Source: Leucobacter sp. G161
Lineage (GTDB): Bacteria > Actinomycetota > Actinomycetes > Actinomycetales > Microbacteriaceae
DNA length: 64,000 nucleotides
Assembly: GCF_001482305.1 (NCBI RefSeq)
Contig: NZ_LOHP01000043.1
Location: 62,001-126,000 of the forward strand
Reading direction: 5' to 3'
Position numbers and translations under genes: made by a program. Each line of letters starts with the position of its first letter. The first letter of the stretch is position 1. Below are positions 8,590 to 17,542 of the stretch, one piece after another. The notes beneath the pieces were generated by a model. It saw only the letters and a list, made by a program, of their open reading frames with translations, made no database searches and had not been told where the DNA came from.

Positions 8590-10158
8590 TTAGGCGAGGC
8601 TGGCGCCCAGGCCTTCCTCCGCCGCAGCGAGCACCTGGCCCCTCACGACGAAGCCGTGGGCCGCGTCGATGGTCGGCGACAGGAACGTGTCGGTCTCGGG
8701 CGCGGGGATCTCGGTGCGGAACAGCGCGTGCACCGCGGCCGTCGCGGGAGCGGGTGCGCCCGCCCCGTCGGCGGCCCGGAAGTCGAGGGCCCGCGTCGAG
8801 GTGAGCAGTTCTATAGACAGCACACGCGACAGCCCGTCGATCGCGCGCCGCAGCTTGAGCGCTGCCGCCCACCCCATCGAGACGTGATCCTCCTGCATCG
8901 CCGACGACGGAATCGAGTCGACCGACGCGGGAACGGCGAGGCGCTTGAGCTCCGAGACGATACCGGCGGCCGTGTACTGCGCGATCATCAGCCCCGAGTC
9001 GAGGCCGGCGTCAGCCGCGAGGAACGGCGGCAGGCCGTGGTTGCGGGCGACGTCGAGGAAGCGGTCGGTGCGGCGCTCGGAGATCGACGCCAGATCCGCG
9101 ACCGCGATCGCGAGGAAGTCGAGCACGTACCCGATGGGTGCGCCGTGAAAGTTGCCGTTGGACTCCACGCGGCCGTCGGGCAGCACAACGGGGTTGTCGA
9201 TCGCCGAGCCGAGCTCGACGGCGGCAACCCGCTCAGCGTGCGCCGCGGTGTCGCGGGCGGCACCGTGCACCTGGGGCGCGCAGCGCAGCGAGTACGCGTC
9301 CTGCACCCGGCTGAACTCGCCCTCGCGGGGTCGCTGCACGAGCTGCGAGTCGGCGAGCACCGCCGCCATGTTCGCGGCCGATACCCCCTGGCCAAGGTGC
9401 GGGCGGAGCGCGTGCAGCTCGGCCTGGAAGACGGCGTCGGTGCCGGTGAGCGCCTCGACGCTCGCGGCCGCTGCGAGGTCGGCGACCGTGAAGAGCTGCT
9501 CGAGGTCGGTGAGGGCGAGGCAGAGCATCCCGAGCATGCCGTCGGTGCCGTTGATGAGCGCGAGCCCCTCCTTCTCGGCGAGCACGACCGGCGAGATGCC
9601 GGCTGCGGCGAGCGCGCTGGCTGCGTCGATGGGTGCGGCGTGCGGATCCTCACCCACGCGCACGTTGCCCTCCCCCATGAGCGTGAGCGCGCAGTGCGCG
9701 AGCGGGCTGAGGTCACCCGAGCAGCCGAGCGAGCCGTACTCGTGCACGACGGGCGTGATGCCGGCGTTGAGGATCGCGGCGTAGGTTTCTGCGACGACCG
9801 GGCGCACGCCGGTGCGGCCGGTGGTGAGGGTCTGGAGGCGCAGCAGCATGAGCGCGCGCACGACCTCGCGGTCGACCTCGGTGCCGGTGCCGGCCGCGTG
9901 CGAGCGGATGAGACTGCGCTGGAGCTGCTGCCGTTTCTCGACGGGGATCTGCACCTTGGCGAGCGCGCCGAAGCCGGTGGAGACGCCGTAGTGGGGGCGG
10001 GTGTCGCTCGCGAGCTCGTCGATGACGGCGCGGCTCGCGGCGACGCGTTCGAGCGCTGCGGCGCTGATCTCGACGGTGGCGGTGTGGCGCGCGACGGCGA
10101 CGACGTCGGCGCGGCTGAGCGGGGCGTCGCCGAGGGTGACGGTGAGGTTCGAAGTCAT
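8590..10158 (-). CDS. hutH: histidine ammonia-lyase
   Basis: 522 residues, the first enzyme of histidine degradation (EC 4.3.1.3), releasing ammonia and urocanate. The electrophilic MIO-forming loop reads GSLGCSGDLSPLAH (about 142-155), so the cyclising triad is Cys146-Ser147-Gly148 instead of the textbook Ala-Ser-Gly; a Cys-Gly imidazolinone is the form I recall for Streptomyces enzymes. YGVSTGFG (57-64), carrying the catalytic Tyr, is intact. The start is ATG at 10158 with GGGA upstream; a longer in-frame extension to 10236 would run over the operator. It is divergent from hutG, with the IclR gene downstream. Confidence 0.97.
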   Translation of the reverse strand: MTSNLTVTLGDAPLSRADVVAVARHTATVEISAAALERVAASRAVIDELASDTRPHYGVSTGFGALAKVQIPVEKRQQLQRSLIRSHAAGTGTEVDREVVRALMLLRLQTLTTGRTGVRPVVAETYAAILNAGITPVVHEYGSLGCSGDLSPLAHCALTLMGEGNVRVGEDPHAAPIDAASALAAAGISPVVLAEKEGLALINGTDGMLGMLCLALTDLEQLFTVADLAAAASVEALTGTDAVFQAELHALRPHLGQGVSAANMAAVLADSQLVQRPREGEFSRVQDAYSLRCAPQVHGAARDTAAHAERVAAVELGSAIDNPVVLPDGRVESNGNFHGAPIGYVLDFLAIAVADLASISERRTDRFLDVARNHGLPPFLAADAGLDSGLMIAQYTAAGIVSELKRLAVPASVDSIPSSAMQEDHVSMGWAAALKLRRAIDGLSRVLSIELLTSTRALDFRAADGAGAPAPATAAVHALFRTEIPAPETDTFLSPTIDAAHGFVVRGQVLAAAEEGLGASLA

Positions 10159-10212
10159 GCTTCGATCCCACCGCATCCGGGGCCCCGGCGGGGGCCGCCA
10201 CCCAGCCCCAGT

Positions 10213-10228
10213 GTCCGGGATCCCGGAC
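10213..10228. promoter_or_regulatory. candidate hut operator, copy 2
   Basis: Perfect 16-bp palindrome gtccgggatcccggac. Its centre (10220.5) is exactly midway between the divergent hutH (10158) and hutG (10283) start codons. Matching arms occur at 957-972 before hutU. This is the strongest regulatory candidate of the locus. Confidence 0.65.
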
Positions 10229-10282
10229 GTGGCCATCCGGCGTTCCCTGTCGCGCCGCGCCGACCGTTGCTACCGTGCAGGT

Positions 10283-11269
10283 ATGAGCAACACGATCCCG
10301 CGACGCGCGCTTCCCACCGACCCGCTCTGGCCGCGCACGGGCGGATGGCAGGATCTCGCCGCCGCTGGGCCAGGTTCCATCGATCTCGCGGTGATCGGGA
10401 TCCCCACCTCCCAGACCTCACTCTCCCCGACGAACGCACACGTCACCCCGGCAGCCGTGCGCGAGGCGTTGCGGAGGTATTCGAGTCACGTCGTCGCTGC
10501 CGGTGGGCCCGGCATGCCTGGCACGTTGGGGGGCCGGGGAACCGAGCCCGAACTCGTGCTCGACGAGGCGTTGCGGATCGTCGACGCCGGTGATGTGGCC
10601 GACCCCGACACCGAAGCGGGCGAGCTGCACGCGGCGACCGCCGTGCGCCAGCTCGCCGAACGCGCGGAGCTCGTGGTCGCGCTCGGCGGCGACAACGCCC
10701 TCACCGTGCCAGCCGCGGTCGGGGTTGCGGGCGACGCGCTGCCGCTCGCAGGCCTCATCACGCTCGACGCACACCACGACCTACGCGACGGGCGCTCGAA
10801 CGGCTCGCCAGTGCGCCGGCTCGTCGAGGCGGGGCTCGACCCGAAGCGCATCGTGCAGATCGGCATCGCAGACTTCGCGAACTCGCGCGCCTACCGCGAG
10901 CGCGCCAAGGCGTGGGGCATCACGGTGATCCACCGCGACGAACTCTTCGAACGCCCGCTGCGGGAGATCGCGGCCGAGGCGCTCGCGATCGCGGGTGCAG
11001 GCGGCGGACCGATCCACGTGGATCTCGACGTCGACGTCTGCGACCGCTCGGTCGCGCCGGGCTGCCCAGCGTCGATTCCGGGCGGCATCCAGGCGCACGA
11101 GCTCAGGGCCTTCGCCCGGATGTTCGCGGCGGATCCCCGCGTACGCGGCATCGACATCGCCGAGGTCGATGCGACGGCGGACTCCCCCGACGGGCGCACC
11201 GTGCGGCTCGCGGCGCTCTGCGTGCTCGAGGCCGCGGCGGGCCTGGCTCAGCGACTCGGCCGCGACTGA
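10283..11269 (+). CDS. hutG: formimidoylglutamase (ureohydrolase family)
   Basis: 328-residue ureohydrolase-fold protein, expected to hydrolyse N-formimino-L-glutamate to glutamate and formamide (EC 3.5.3.8), the last hut step. Manganese-site motifs are LDAHHDLRDG (about 161-170) and HVDLDVDVCD. The first ligand motif, usually GGDHS, reads GGDNAL (about 135-140), so the expected His is Asn. The ATG at 10283 has a TACCGT box 6 nt upstream, so the mRNA may be leaderless. Agmatinase or another ureohydrolase is an alternative, but the hut context makes HutG far more likely. Confidence 0.9.
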   Translation: MSNTIPRRALPTDPLWPRTGGWQDLAAAGPGSIDLAVIGIPTSQTSLSPTNAHVTPAAVREALRRYSSHVVAAGGPGMPGTLGGRGTEPELVLDEALRIVDAGDVADPDTEAGELHAATAVRQLAERAELVVALGGDNALTVPAAVGVAGDALPLAGLITLDAHHDLRDGRSNGSPVRRLVEAGLDPKRIVQIGIADFANSRAYRERAKAWGITVIHRDELFERPLREIAAEALAIAGAGGGPIHVDLDVDVCDRSVAPGCPASIPGGIQAHELRAFARMFAADPRVRGIDIAEVDATADSPDGRTVRLAALCVLEAAAGLAQRLGRD

Positions 11270-11324
11270 TCGCGGCGTACCGTCACTCGCGCGAGTTCGC
11301 CACCCCGCCCGCAGCGGCCGACTC

Positions 11325-11687
11325 CTAGCCGCCCATGCTGCGTGCGTACCCGGACCAGGCGAGAATGACCACGAGAAATACGAGCAGCGGTGCGGCCACG
11401 AGGATGCAGATCGCGGTCACCGCTGCGGCTCTGCGTTCCTTCCGCACAAACGAGGTAACCGCGAGCGAAATGCTGAGCACAGGGCCCGCGATCATGATGA
11501 TCTGCCGCGCGATGTCTGCCGTCGCCCGAGTCGGGAACCCGTTCGAGGCGGTGAGCACGAACAGCACAATCGCACCGACCGACACCGCGAGTGCAGCTCG
11601 CCCAAACTTCGGGGTCACTCGGAGGGCTGGCGGCGGCGCAGCCTCGTTCATGCGGGCGAGCTGTTCCCAGCGCTGGTTCTGGTCCAT
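11325..11687 (-). CDS. small membrane protein of unknown function
   Basis: 120 residues: a soluble N-terminus (MDQNQRWEQLARMNEAAPPP) and three predicted hydrophobic segments (about 32-50, 65-80 and 92-112). I do not recognise the family. The start is supported by TTAGACT with 6 nt before the ATG (TAGACT at 11699-11694, minus strand), the leaderless promoter type seen repeatedly in this window. Its stop faces that of hutG across 55 bp. Confidence 0.75.
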   Translation of the reverse strand: MDQNQRWEQLARMNEAAPPPALRVTPKFGRAALAVSVGAIVLFVLTASNGFPTRATADIARQIIMIAGPVLSISLAVTSFVRKERRAAAVTAICILVAAPLLVFLVVILAWSGYARSMGG

Positions 11688-11737
11688 AGCCTCAGTCTAA
11701 ATTGTGCGCCATGCGTCGTCGGTCATCCCGCCCGGCG

Positions 11738-12544
11738 TCACGCACGCCAGTCGATCGGCGAAGCCCCCTGCACTGCGAGCGCTTCGTTGGCGCGGCTGAA
11801 GGGACGCGAGCCGAAGAAGCCGCGCGACGCCGAGAGGGGTGACGGGTGCACGCTCTCGATGCGCGGAGTGGCGCCGAGCAGCGGCGCGAGCGCGCGAGCG
11901 TCGTTGCCCCAGAGGATCGCTACGAGCGGCCCACCCCTGGCAACGAGTGCGCGGATCGCGAGTTCAGTCACCGTCTCCCAGCCGCGCCCGCGGTGGGACC
12001 CGGCCTCGCCGGCGCGCACCGTGAGCACACGGTTGAGCAGCAGCACGCCCGCGTCGGCCCACGCGGAGAGGTCTCCCGTGCGCTCGGGGGCGGCCCAGAA
12101 GTCCTCGCCAGACCAGTCCTCAGCTTCCAGGGCATCGTCGCCGCTGGCGGTGTCGGCACCGGCTTCGGTGCCCCGGGCAGCAGCGAGGTCAGCGTCGAGC
12201 TCCGTGAAGACATTCTTCAGGCTGCGGGGCAGCGGGCGCACATCAGCCGCGGTCGAGAACGACAGGCCGACGGCGTGGCCGGGCGTCGGGTACGGATCCT
12301 GACCGACGATGAGTACACGCACGGCCTCGAGCGGCCGTGCAAACGCGCGAAAGATCAGGTGCGGATCAGGCAGCACCTGCTCCCCCGCCGCGCGCTCCGC
12401 AGGGAGGAACTCGTCGAGCCCCGCGAGCGCCTCCTCCAGCCCGCCGGGGTGCTCAGAGGCCGCGTCGGCTGCGGCGAGCGCCTCGCCCCAGTCGGGGGCG
12501 ATGCGACCGTCTGCGACGAGCTCCGCGAGCGACCAGGCGCCCAC
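11738..12544 (-). CDS. ung: uracil-DNA glycosylase, family 1
   Basis: 268 residues; removes uracil from DNA in base excision repair. The catalytic-loop motif is [17 protein letters not shown] (81-97, Asp83) and the C-terminal leucine/minor-groove loop is [18 protein letters not shown]. The canonical GQDPYH has Pro in place of His here. Between about 120 and 165 there is an acidic, alanine/glycine-rich insert ([20 protein letters not shown]) that the usual ~225-residue enzyme lacks. The start is GTG, with AAGGG placed 5 nt before it inside the end of the SDR gene; the SDR stop is 1 bp upstream, so the two genes are coupled. Confidence 0.94.
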   Translation of the reverse strand: MGAWSLAELVADGRIAPDWGEALAAADAASEHPGGLEEALAGLDEFLPAERAAGEQVLPDPHLIFRAFARPLEAVRVLIVGQDPYPTPGHAVGLSFSTAADVRPLPRSLKNVFTELDADLAAARGTEAGADTASGDDALEAEDWSGEDFWAAPERTGDLSAWADAGVLLLNRVLTVRAGEAGSHRGRGWETVTELAIRALVARGGPLVAILWGNDARALAPLLGATPRIESVHPSPLSASRGFFGSRPFSRANEALAVQGASPIDWRA

Positions 12545-12545
12545 G

Positions 12546-13379
12546 CTAGCCCTTCGCCGTCAGCGGGCCACGGTGCGTGTGAAAGACACTCGACTGCGCG
12601 ACAGGCCGCAGCACGATGAGGTCTTGGTTCACGTGCGGCGGCTGCTCGAATGCCCCGACGAGCACGCGCGCGACATCCTCGGCGGTGAGCGGGGTGACGT
12701 TCGCGTAGGGAACTGCGGCGGCCGCGGCGTCGCCGCGCAGCCGGTTCAGGGTGAACTCCTCCGTGTGCACGAGGCCGGGTGCGAGCTCCATGACGCGGAT
12801 CGGCTCGCCGGCGAGCTCGAGCCGGAGCACCTCGGTGACGGCGTGCGCGGCGTACTTGGCGGCGTTGTAGCCGCCGCCTCCCGGGTAGGAAGCGAGCCCG
12901 GCGGTCGAGGTGAGGTTGAGGATCGACGCCCAGCCGTGCCCGGCGTCGACGCCGGTCGGACCGCCAGCGCCAGCGACCGCAGGCGCCGAAGCACCGCCGC
13001 CATCCCGGGTCGCCTCGCGCAGCACCGGCAGCAGCGCCGCGGTGACGTTGCGCAGCCCGATGACGTTCACCTCGAACATCCGCCGCCAGTCGTCGTTCAA
13101 CGCGGTCTCGACCGGGTCAGCCCCGAGCGCCCCGCCGGCGTTGTTCACGAGCCCGGAAGCGCCGCCTGTGGCGCGCACCTCCTCAGCCATGAGCGCGACC
13201 TGTGCCTCGTCGGTGACGTCGCACTGAATGACGTGCGCGCCAGTCTCCTGCGCCAGCGCTTCAAGTTTGTCGAGACGCCTGGCGACCGCAACGGTCTCCC
13301 AGCCGAGCTCCGCGAAGCGGCGCACCGTTGCTGCCCCGATCCCTGAGCTCGCTCCCGTTACGACTACTCGTTTCGTCAT
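12546..13379 (-). CDS. short-chain dehydrogenase/reductase
   Basis: 277 residues with the classical SDR pattern: [11 protein letters not shown] (NAD(P)-binding glycine motif at the N-terminus), VNNAGG, and the catalytic YNAAKYAAH (YxxxK). A glycine/alanine-rich insertion ([18 protein letters not shown]) sits before the catalytic serine region [11 protein letters not shown] at 13379 is chosen because AGGAG lies 5 nt upstream; a GTG six bases earlier is less well placed. ung follows immediately. The substrate is unknown; annotation as an NADP-dependent oxidoreductase is safe. Confidence 0.92.
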   Translation of the reverse strand: MTKRVVVTGASSGIGAATVRRFAELGWETVAVARRLDKLEALAQETGAHVIQCDVTDEAQVALMAEEVRATGGASGLVNNAGGALGADPVETALNDDWRRMFEVNVIGLRNVTAALLPVLREATRDGGGASAPAVAGAGGPTGVDAGHGWASILNLTSTAGLASYPGGGGYNAAKYAAHAVTEVLRLELAGEPIRVMELAPGLVHTEEFTLNRLRGDAAAAAVPYANVTPLTAEDVARVLVGAFEQPPHVNQDLIVLRPVAQSSVFHTHRGPLTAKG

Positions 13380-13578
13380 CGTCACTCCTGTTCGTTCCGC
13401 CCGCCATGCGGTGCACTACCGGCGGCCCACGCTGGCCGCGCCCGCTTCGAGCCTAACGCGCAACATTACGGTTCGTGTCGGCCCCGATTGCGCGAAGCGG
13501 CCACACTTCCATACGCTCATATCAACACCACACCGAACTCACACCGAGCATCGACCACTGAACCTCCGGGAGCACACA

Positions 13579-14898
13579 ATGACTGACAAGACCGCATGGG
13601 GCTTTGAGACCAAGCAGATCCACGCTGGCCAGGAGCCTGATCCGTCGACGGGATCGCGTGCGCTCCCGATCCATCAGACCACCGCGTACGTCTTCGAGAG
13701 CACCGAGCAGGCGGCGAACCGCTTCTCGCTCGCCGAGTTCGGCCCTATCTACACCCGCATCACGAACCCAACGCAGGGCGTCGCAGAGGATCGCCTCGCC
13801 GCCCTCGAGGGTGGCACCGCGGCCCTGCTCCTGTCGAGCGGCCAGGCGGCTTCGACGTTCGCCGTCCTCAACATCGCGAACGCGGGCGACCACATCGTCT
13901 CCTCTGCTGCGATCTACGGCGGCACCTACAACCTGTTCAAGTACTCGCTCGCGAAGCTCGGCATCGAGGTTACATTCGTTGAGGATCAGGATGACCCCGC
14001 AGCGTGGCAGCGCGCCGTTCGCCCGAACACGAAGCTGTTCTTCGCGGAATCCATCGCGAACCCACGCACGAAGATCCTCAACATTCGCGCGGTGGCCGAT
14101 GTCGCACACGAGAACGACCTGCCGCTCATCATTGACAACACGGTCGCGAGCCCGTTCCTCATTCGTCCGTTCGAGCACGGTGCCGACATCATCGTGCACT
14201 CGGTCACGAAGTTCCTCGGCGGCCACGGCACCACCCTCGGCGGCGTCATCATCGACGGTGGCACGTTCCCCTGGTCGGAGCACGTCGATAAGTTCCCCGG
14301 ACTCACCGAGCCCGATCCCTCATACAACGGCGTGAGCTACACGGGCGCCGTCGGCGACGGCATCGCCTACGTCATTAAGGCGCGCGTGCAGTTGCTCCGC
14401 GACCTCGGCTCGGCAATCGCACCGCAGAGCGCCTGGCAGCTGCTGCAGGGCGTCGAGACGCTCTCGCTGCGCATGGAGCGGCACACGCAGAACGCGCAGA
14501 GCGTCGCCGAGTGGCTCGACCAGCACACTGACGTCGCGAGCGTCTACTACGCGGGCCTCCCGACCGATCCGAGCTACGCTGCAGCAAACACCTACGCCCC
14601 GAAGGGCGTTGGCGCGGTGCTCTCGTTCGAGCTCAAGGGCGGCGTCGAGGCCGGCAAGGCGTTCGTGAACAGCCTCGAACTGTTCAGCCACGTCGCAAAC
14701 ATCGGTGACGTGCGCTCGCTCGTGATCCACCCCGCGTCGACCACGCACTCGCAGCTCACCCCCGAGCAGCAGCTCTCGGGCGGGGTCACCCCCGGCCTCG
14801 TGCGCCTCTCGATCGGCCTCGAGCACATCGACGACATCAAGGCTGACCTCGAGGTCGGCTTCGCAGCTGCTCGGAAGGTCGTTGCCGCGGCAGCGTAG
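13579..14898 (+). CDS. metY: O-acetylhomoserine aminocarboxypropyltransferase (sulfhydrylase)
   Basis: 439-residue PLP enzyme of the Cys/Met metabolism family. It joins O-acetylhomoserine and sulfide to give homocysteine. The PLP lysine is Lys211 in [12 protein letters not shown], and the N-terminal [20 protein letters not shown] is typical of MetY rather than MetB. Its length matches the family. GGGAGC precedes the ATG at 13579. metX, which makes its substrate, lies 136 bp downstream on the same strand, with a strong hairpin between. About 190 bp of leader lie upstream; I saw no convincing SAM riboswitch there. Confidence 0.95.
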   Translation: MTDKTAWGFETKQIHAGQEPDPSTGSRALPIHQTTAYVFESTEQAANRFSLAEFGPIYTRITNPTQGVAEDRLAALEGGTAALLLSSGQAASTFAVLNIANAGDHIVSSAAIYGGTYNLFKYSLAKLGIEVTFVEDQDDPAAWQRAVRPNTKLFFAESIANPRTKILNIRAVADVAHENDLPLIIDNTVASPFLIRPFEHGADIIVHSVTKFLGGHGTTLGGVIIDGGTFPWSEHVDKFPGLTEPDPSYNGVSYTGAVGDGIAYVIKARVQLLRDLGSAIAPQSAWQLLQGVETLSLRMERHTQNAQSVAEWLDQHTDVASVYYAGLPTDPSYAAANTYAPKGVGAVLSFELKGGVEAGKAFVNSLELFSHVANIGDVRSLVIHPASTTHSQLTPEQQLSGGVTPGLVRLSIGLEHIDDIKADLEVGFAAARKVVAAAA

Positions 14899-14915
14899 CT
14901 TCTGCGTGTGGTGTG

Positions 14916-14953
14916 CAGCGCCGCCGGCCCGGATTTCCGGTTCGGCGGCGCTG
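14916..14953 (+). terminator. hairpin between metY and metX
   Basis: cagcgccgcc and ggcggcgctg are perfect 10-bp complementary arms, with further cccgg/ccgg pairing inside. There is no T-tract, so it may be a transcript stabiliser or partial terminator as easily as a full terminator. Confidence 0.5.
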
Positions 14954-15034
14954 TTGTGCGCGCACCCGGCGTTCACGGTGCGGCGTCCGTAACAATCGCA
15001 CGCCGTGCGCGAAACCAGGCCACAATAGGGAGTT

Positions 15035-16240
15035 ATGGATTGGCAGACTCCCGAGGACTCGTTCCCGACCGACTTCATCACTGACGCGCAGCTGCGCGCG
15101 CTCATGGGTCGGCCGCCGATCTCGGGCGGTTGGCGCGACGGGGATCCGGTTGGGAACCGCGAGTTCCTGTCGATTGGCGCGGTCACGACCGAGGCCGGCG
15201 AGGAGCTCCCGCACGTGCGGATCGCCTACGAGACGTTCGGTGAACTGAATGACAGGCGCGACAACGCGATCCTTGTCTTCCACGCGCTCACGGGCGACAG
15301 CCATCTCATGGGCGCTGCCGGCCCCGGGCATCCGACCGACGGCTGGTGGAGCGAGATCGTCGGCCCCGGCCGCCCGCTCGACACCGACAAGTACTGCATT
15401 ATTGCGCCGAACATTCTGGGCGGGTGTCAGGGGACGACCGGGCCAGGCTCGCTCTCGCCTGAACACCGCGAGTGGGGCGCGAGCTTCCCCTACCTGACGA
15501 TCCGCGACCAGGTCGCCGCGACGACCCGTTTCGCTGACGCGCTCGGAGTGGATCGCTTCGCGGCAGTCATCGGTGGATCGATGGGCGGCATGCACGCCCT
15601 CGAGTGGGGCATCACGAACCCAGACCGCACGTCACGCCTCGCGGTCATCGCGGCGCCGCCGGTGACGACGGCCGACCAGATCGGGCTGAATCTCGTGCAG
15701 CTCGAGGCGATCCGCTCGGATCCCGCATACCACGGTGGCGACTACTACGACTCCCCCGATGGCATCGGCCCGCACCACGGCCTCGCGACCGCGCGACGGC
15801 TCGCGCTGCTCAACTACCGCAGCAACACCGAGCTCGACGAGCGCTTCGGGCGCTCCTGGCAGTCGGCCGTGAGCCCGCTCGGCGGTGGCGGCCGCTTTGC
15901 CGTCGAGTCCTACCTCGACTTTCACGGCAACAAGTTCACGCGCCGCTTCGACGCGAACAGTTACGTCACGCTCGTGCAGGCGATGAACTCGCACGACGTC
16001 GGTCGCGGCCGCGGTGGCGTGCGCGCGGCGCTGCAGACCCTCGAGCTCCCGACGCTTGTGCTCGGCATTCCAAGCGACCGGCTCTTCACGATCGAAGGGC
16101 AAGACGAGATCGCGCAGCACACCCCTGGCAGCCTCGACGGCAGGCAGGCGACGCGCATTGAGTCGCCGTACGGCCACGACTCCTTCCTCATCGAGTTCGA
16201 GCTCGTCGGGGCGCAGCTCACGCGGCTGCTCGCCACCTAG
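15035..16240 (+). CDS. metX: homoserine O-acetyltransferase
   Basis: 401-residue alpha/beta hydrolase-fold enzyme (EC 2.3.1.31) that acetylates homoserine from acetyl-CoA at the entry to methionine synthesis. The nucleophile elbow is GGSMGGMHALEW (Ser182), with upstream NVLGGCQGTTGP-like sequence (about 127-137) and the catalytic His in GHDSFLIEF near the C-terminus. It supplies the substrate of the metY product just upstream. The ATG at 15035 follows GGGAG very closely. Succinyltransferase specificity is possible in this family, but metY context favours acetyl. Confidence 0.95.
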   Translation: MDWQTPEDSFPTDFITDAQLRALMGRPPISGGWRDGDPVGNREFLSIGAVTTEAGEELPHVRIAYETFGELNDRRDNAILVFHALTGDSHLMGAAGPGHPTDGWWSEIVGPGRPLDTDKYCIIAPNILGGCQGTTGPGSLSPEHREWGASFPYLTIRDQVAATTRFADALGVDRFAAVIGGSMGGMHALEWGITNPDRTSRLAVIAAPPVTTADQIGLNLVQLEAIRSDPAYHGGDYYDSPDGIGPHHGLATARRLALLNYRSNTELDERFGRSWQSAVSPLGGGGRFAVESYLDFHGNKFTRRFDANSYVTLVQAMNSHDVGRGRGGVRAALQTLELPTLVLGIPSDRLFTIEGQDEIAQHTPGSLDGRQATRIESPYGHDSFLIEFELVGAQLTRLLAT

Positions 16241-16365
16241 GGGCCCAGCGGCGCCCCCTGGGAACTCGCGCAGAGCAGACACCACGAGCAACTCAGCACA
16301 ACACCTGTGTGGTAAATTCTTGCAGATCGGTTTTCCAGCACGCACGAGGTGAGCGAGGTAGCTCC

Positions 16366-17403
16366 ATGTCCCGACGACCCATCCGCCCCCTGTCCACGAC
16401 CGCCGGAGCAGCTATCACGCTCGCCCTCGCGGTAGCCCTGGCAGGGTGCTCGAGCGACACAGCGGAACCGTCCGCCGACGAATCACCGCTCAACGACTAC
16501 CTGTCGGCCATTTGGGGCGAGCAGGAGTGGGATGAGGATCGCGCCGAGGCCCAGCAGCTCGAGATCGAGGAACTCACAGCCGCCTGCATGCAGCGAGAGG
16601 GCTTCGAATACGTGCCGTACACCGGAAATGCCTCATTCACCATGGGCGACGAAGACGGGCCCGAGTGGGGTACCCGCGAGTTCGCAGAGCAGTACGGCTA
16701 CGGGGCCGTCGATTCCCCCGGACGCACATCCGCTGAGGACGACGCGAGCACAGACCCGGATCCCAACGAGGCCTACGTCAACTCGCTGAGCGAGTCCGAG
16801 CAGCAAGCGTACTGGGAGACGCTGTATGGCCCCGAGCCCACCGACGAAGACATCGCCGCCATGGACGACGATTCCGACGCATCTGCCTGGCGCCCCTCGG
16901 GTTGCAACGGGGATGCAGCGCTCGAGGTGTACGAGGGTGAGGGCAGCATCGGGCAAATGGACGAGGATCCCGGGTTCGCCGATCTGTTCGTAGCCATGCA
17001 AGACATGTGGGATCGCCTGTACGGTGAGGATGAACGGCCCGAGGAGCTTCGGCAGCTCGAGGCGCGGTGGGCCGACTGTATGGGTGAGGCCGGGTTCGGA
17101 GACTTCGCGACTGTGCAGGGCGCGAGCACGAGCATCTTCGATGAGCTGAACACGCTGTGGGGTGCGGGGTCCGAAACGCCCGACGAGGAGCCGTCAGCAC
17201 CCGACGACGCCGCACTCGCTGACCTGCGCGAGCGGGAGATCGCGCTTGCGACTGCGGATTTCACCTGCAGGGAGTCCATCGGCTACGACGCCGAGTTCGA
17301 ACGGCTTCGTATCGCCACCGAGCGGGAGTTCGTCACCGAGCACCAGAGCACCCTCGACGCTCTGATTGCCAAGTACGAGGGGCAGGCGGAAAACGCGGGT
17401 TGA
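16366..17403 (+). CDS. lipoprotein with four conserved cysteines, paralogue 1
   Basis: 345 residues. A signal sequence ends in the lipobox VALAGC (Cys28), so the protein should be anchored outside the membrane. The mature part is very acidic. It shares with the next gene the landmarks CMQ-EGFEY, GTREFAEQYGYG, LSESEQQAYWETLYGP, GCNGDA, WADCMGEAGF and DFTCRESIGYDAEF, and hence four conserved cysteines besides the lipobox one, suggesting two disulfides. The start was moved to 16366 because GAGG precedes it and the signal peptide begins there. I do not recognise a named family. It heads an operon-like series leading to a MacAB-like exporter. Confidence 0.85.
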   Translation: MSRRPIRPLSTTAGAAITLALAVALAGCSSDTAEPSADESPLNDYLSAIWGEQEWDEDRAEAQQLEIEELTAACMQREGFEYVPYTGNASFTMGDEDGPEWGTREFAEQYGYGAVDSPGRTSAEDDASTDPDPNEAYVNSLSESEQQAYWETLYGPEPTDEDIAAMDDDSDASAWRPSGCNGDAALEVYEGEGSIGQMDEDPGFADLFVAMQDMWDRLYGEDERPEELRQLEARWADCMGEAGFGDFATVQGASTSIFDELNTLWGAGSETPDEEPSAPDDAALADLREREIALATADFTCRESIGYDAEFERLRIATEREFVTEHQSTLDALIAKYEGQAENAG

Positions 17404-17542
17404 GCCTCCGTTTTGACCGCGGTTGCATCACAATGGTTACGACTCGCTGGTAAACCCCTCGGAAGAGACGGAGCCGGTTGGTTTGTGTGCTAACTTTCAA
17501 ATTCATCACTGGCCCCCTGCCCCGTCTGATAGAGGTTCTCCA

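Noticed and set aside
8536-10593. A 685-codon plus-strand frame opposite hutH
   Set aside because: Shadow of hutH; it crosses the hut operator and the hutG start, and has no domain.
13386-13578. SAM riboswitch upstream of metY
   Set aside because: I looked for the conserved SAM-I/SAM-IV core and paired arms and found none convincing.
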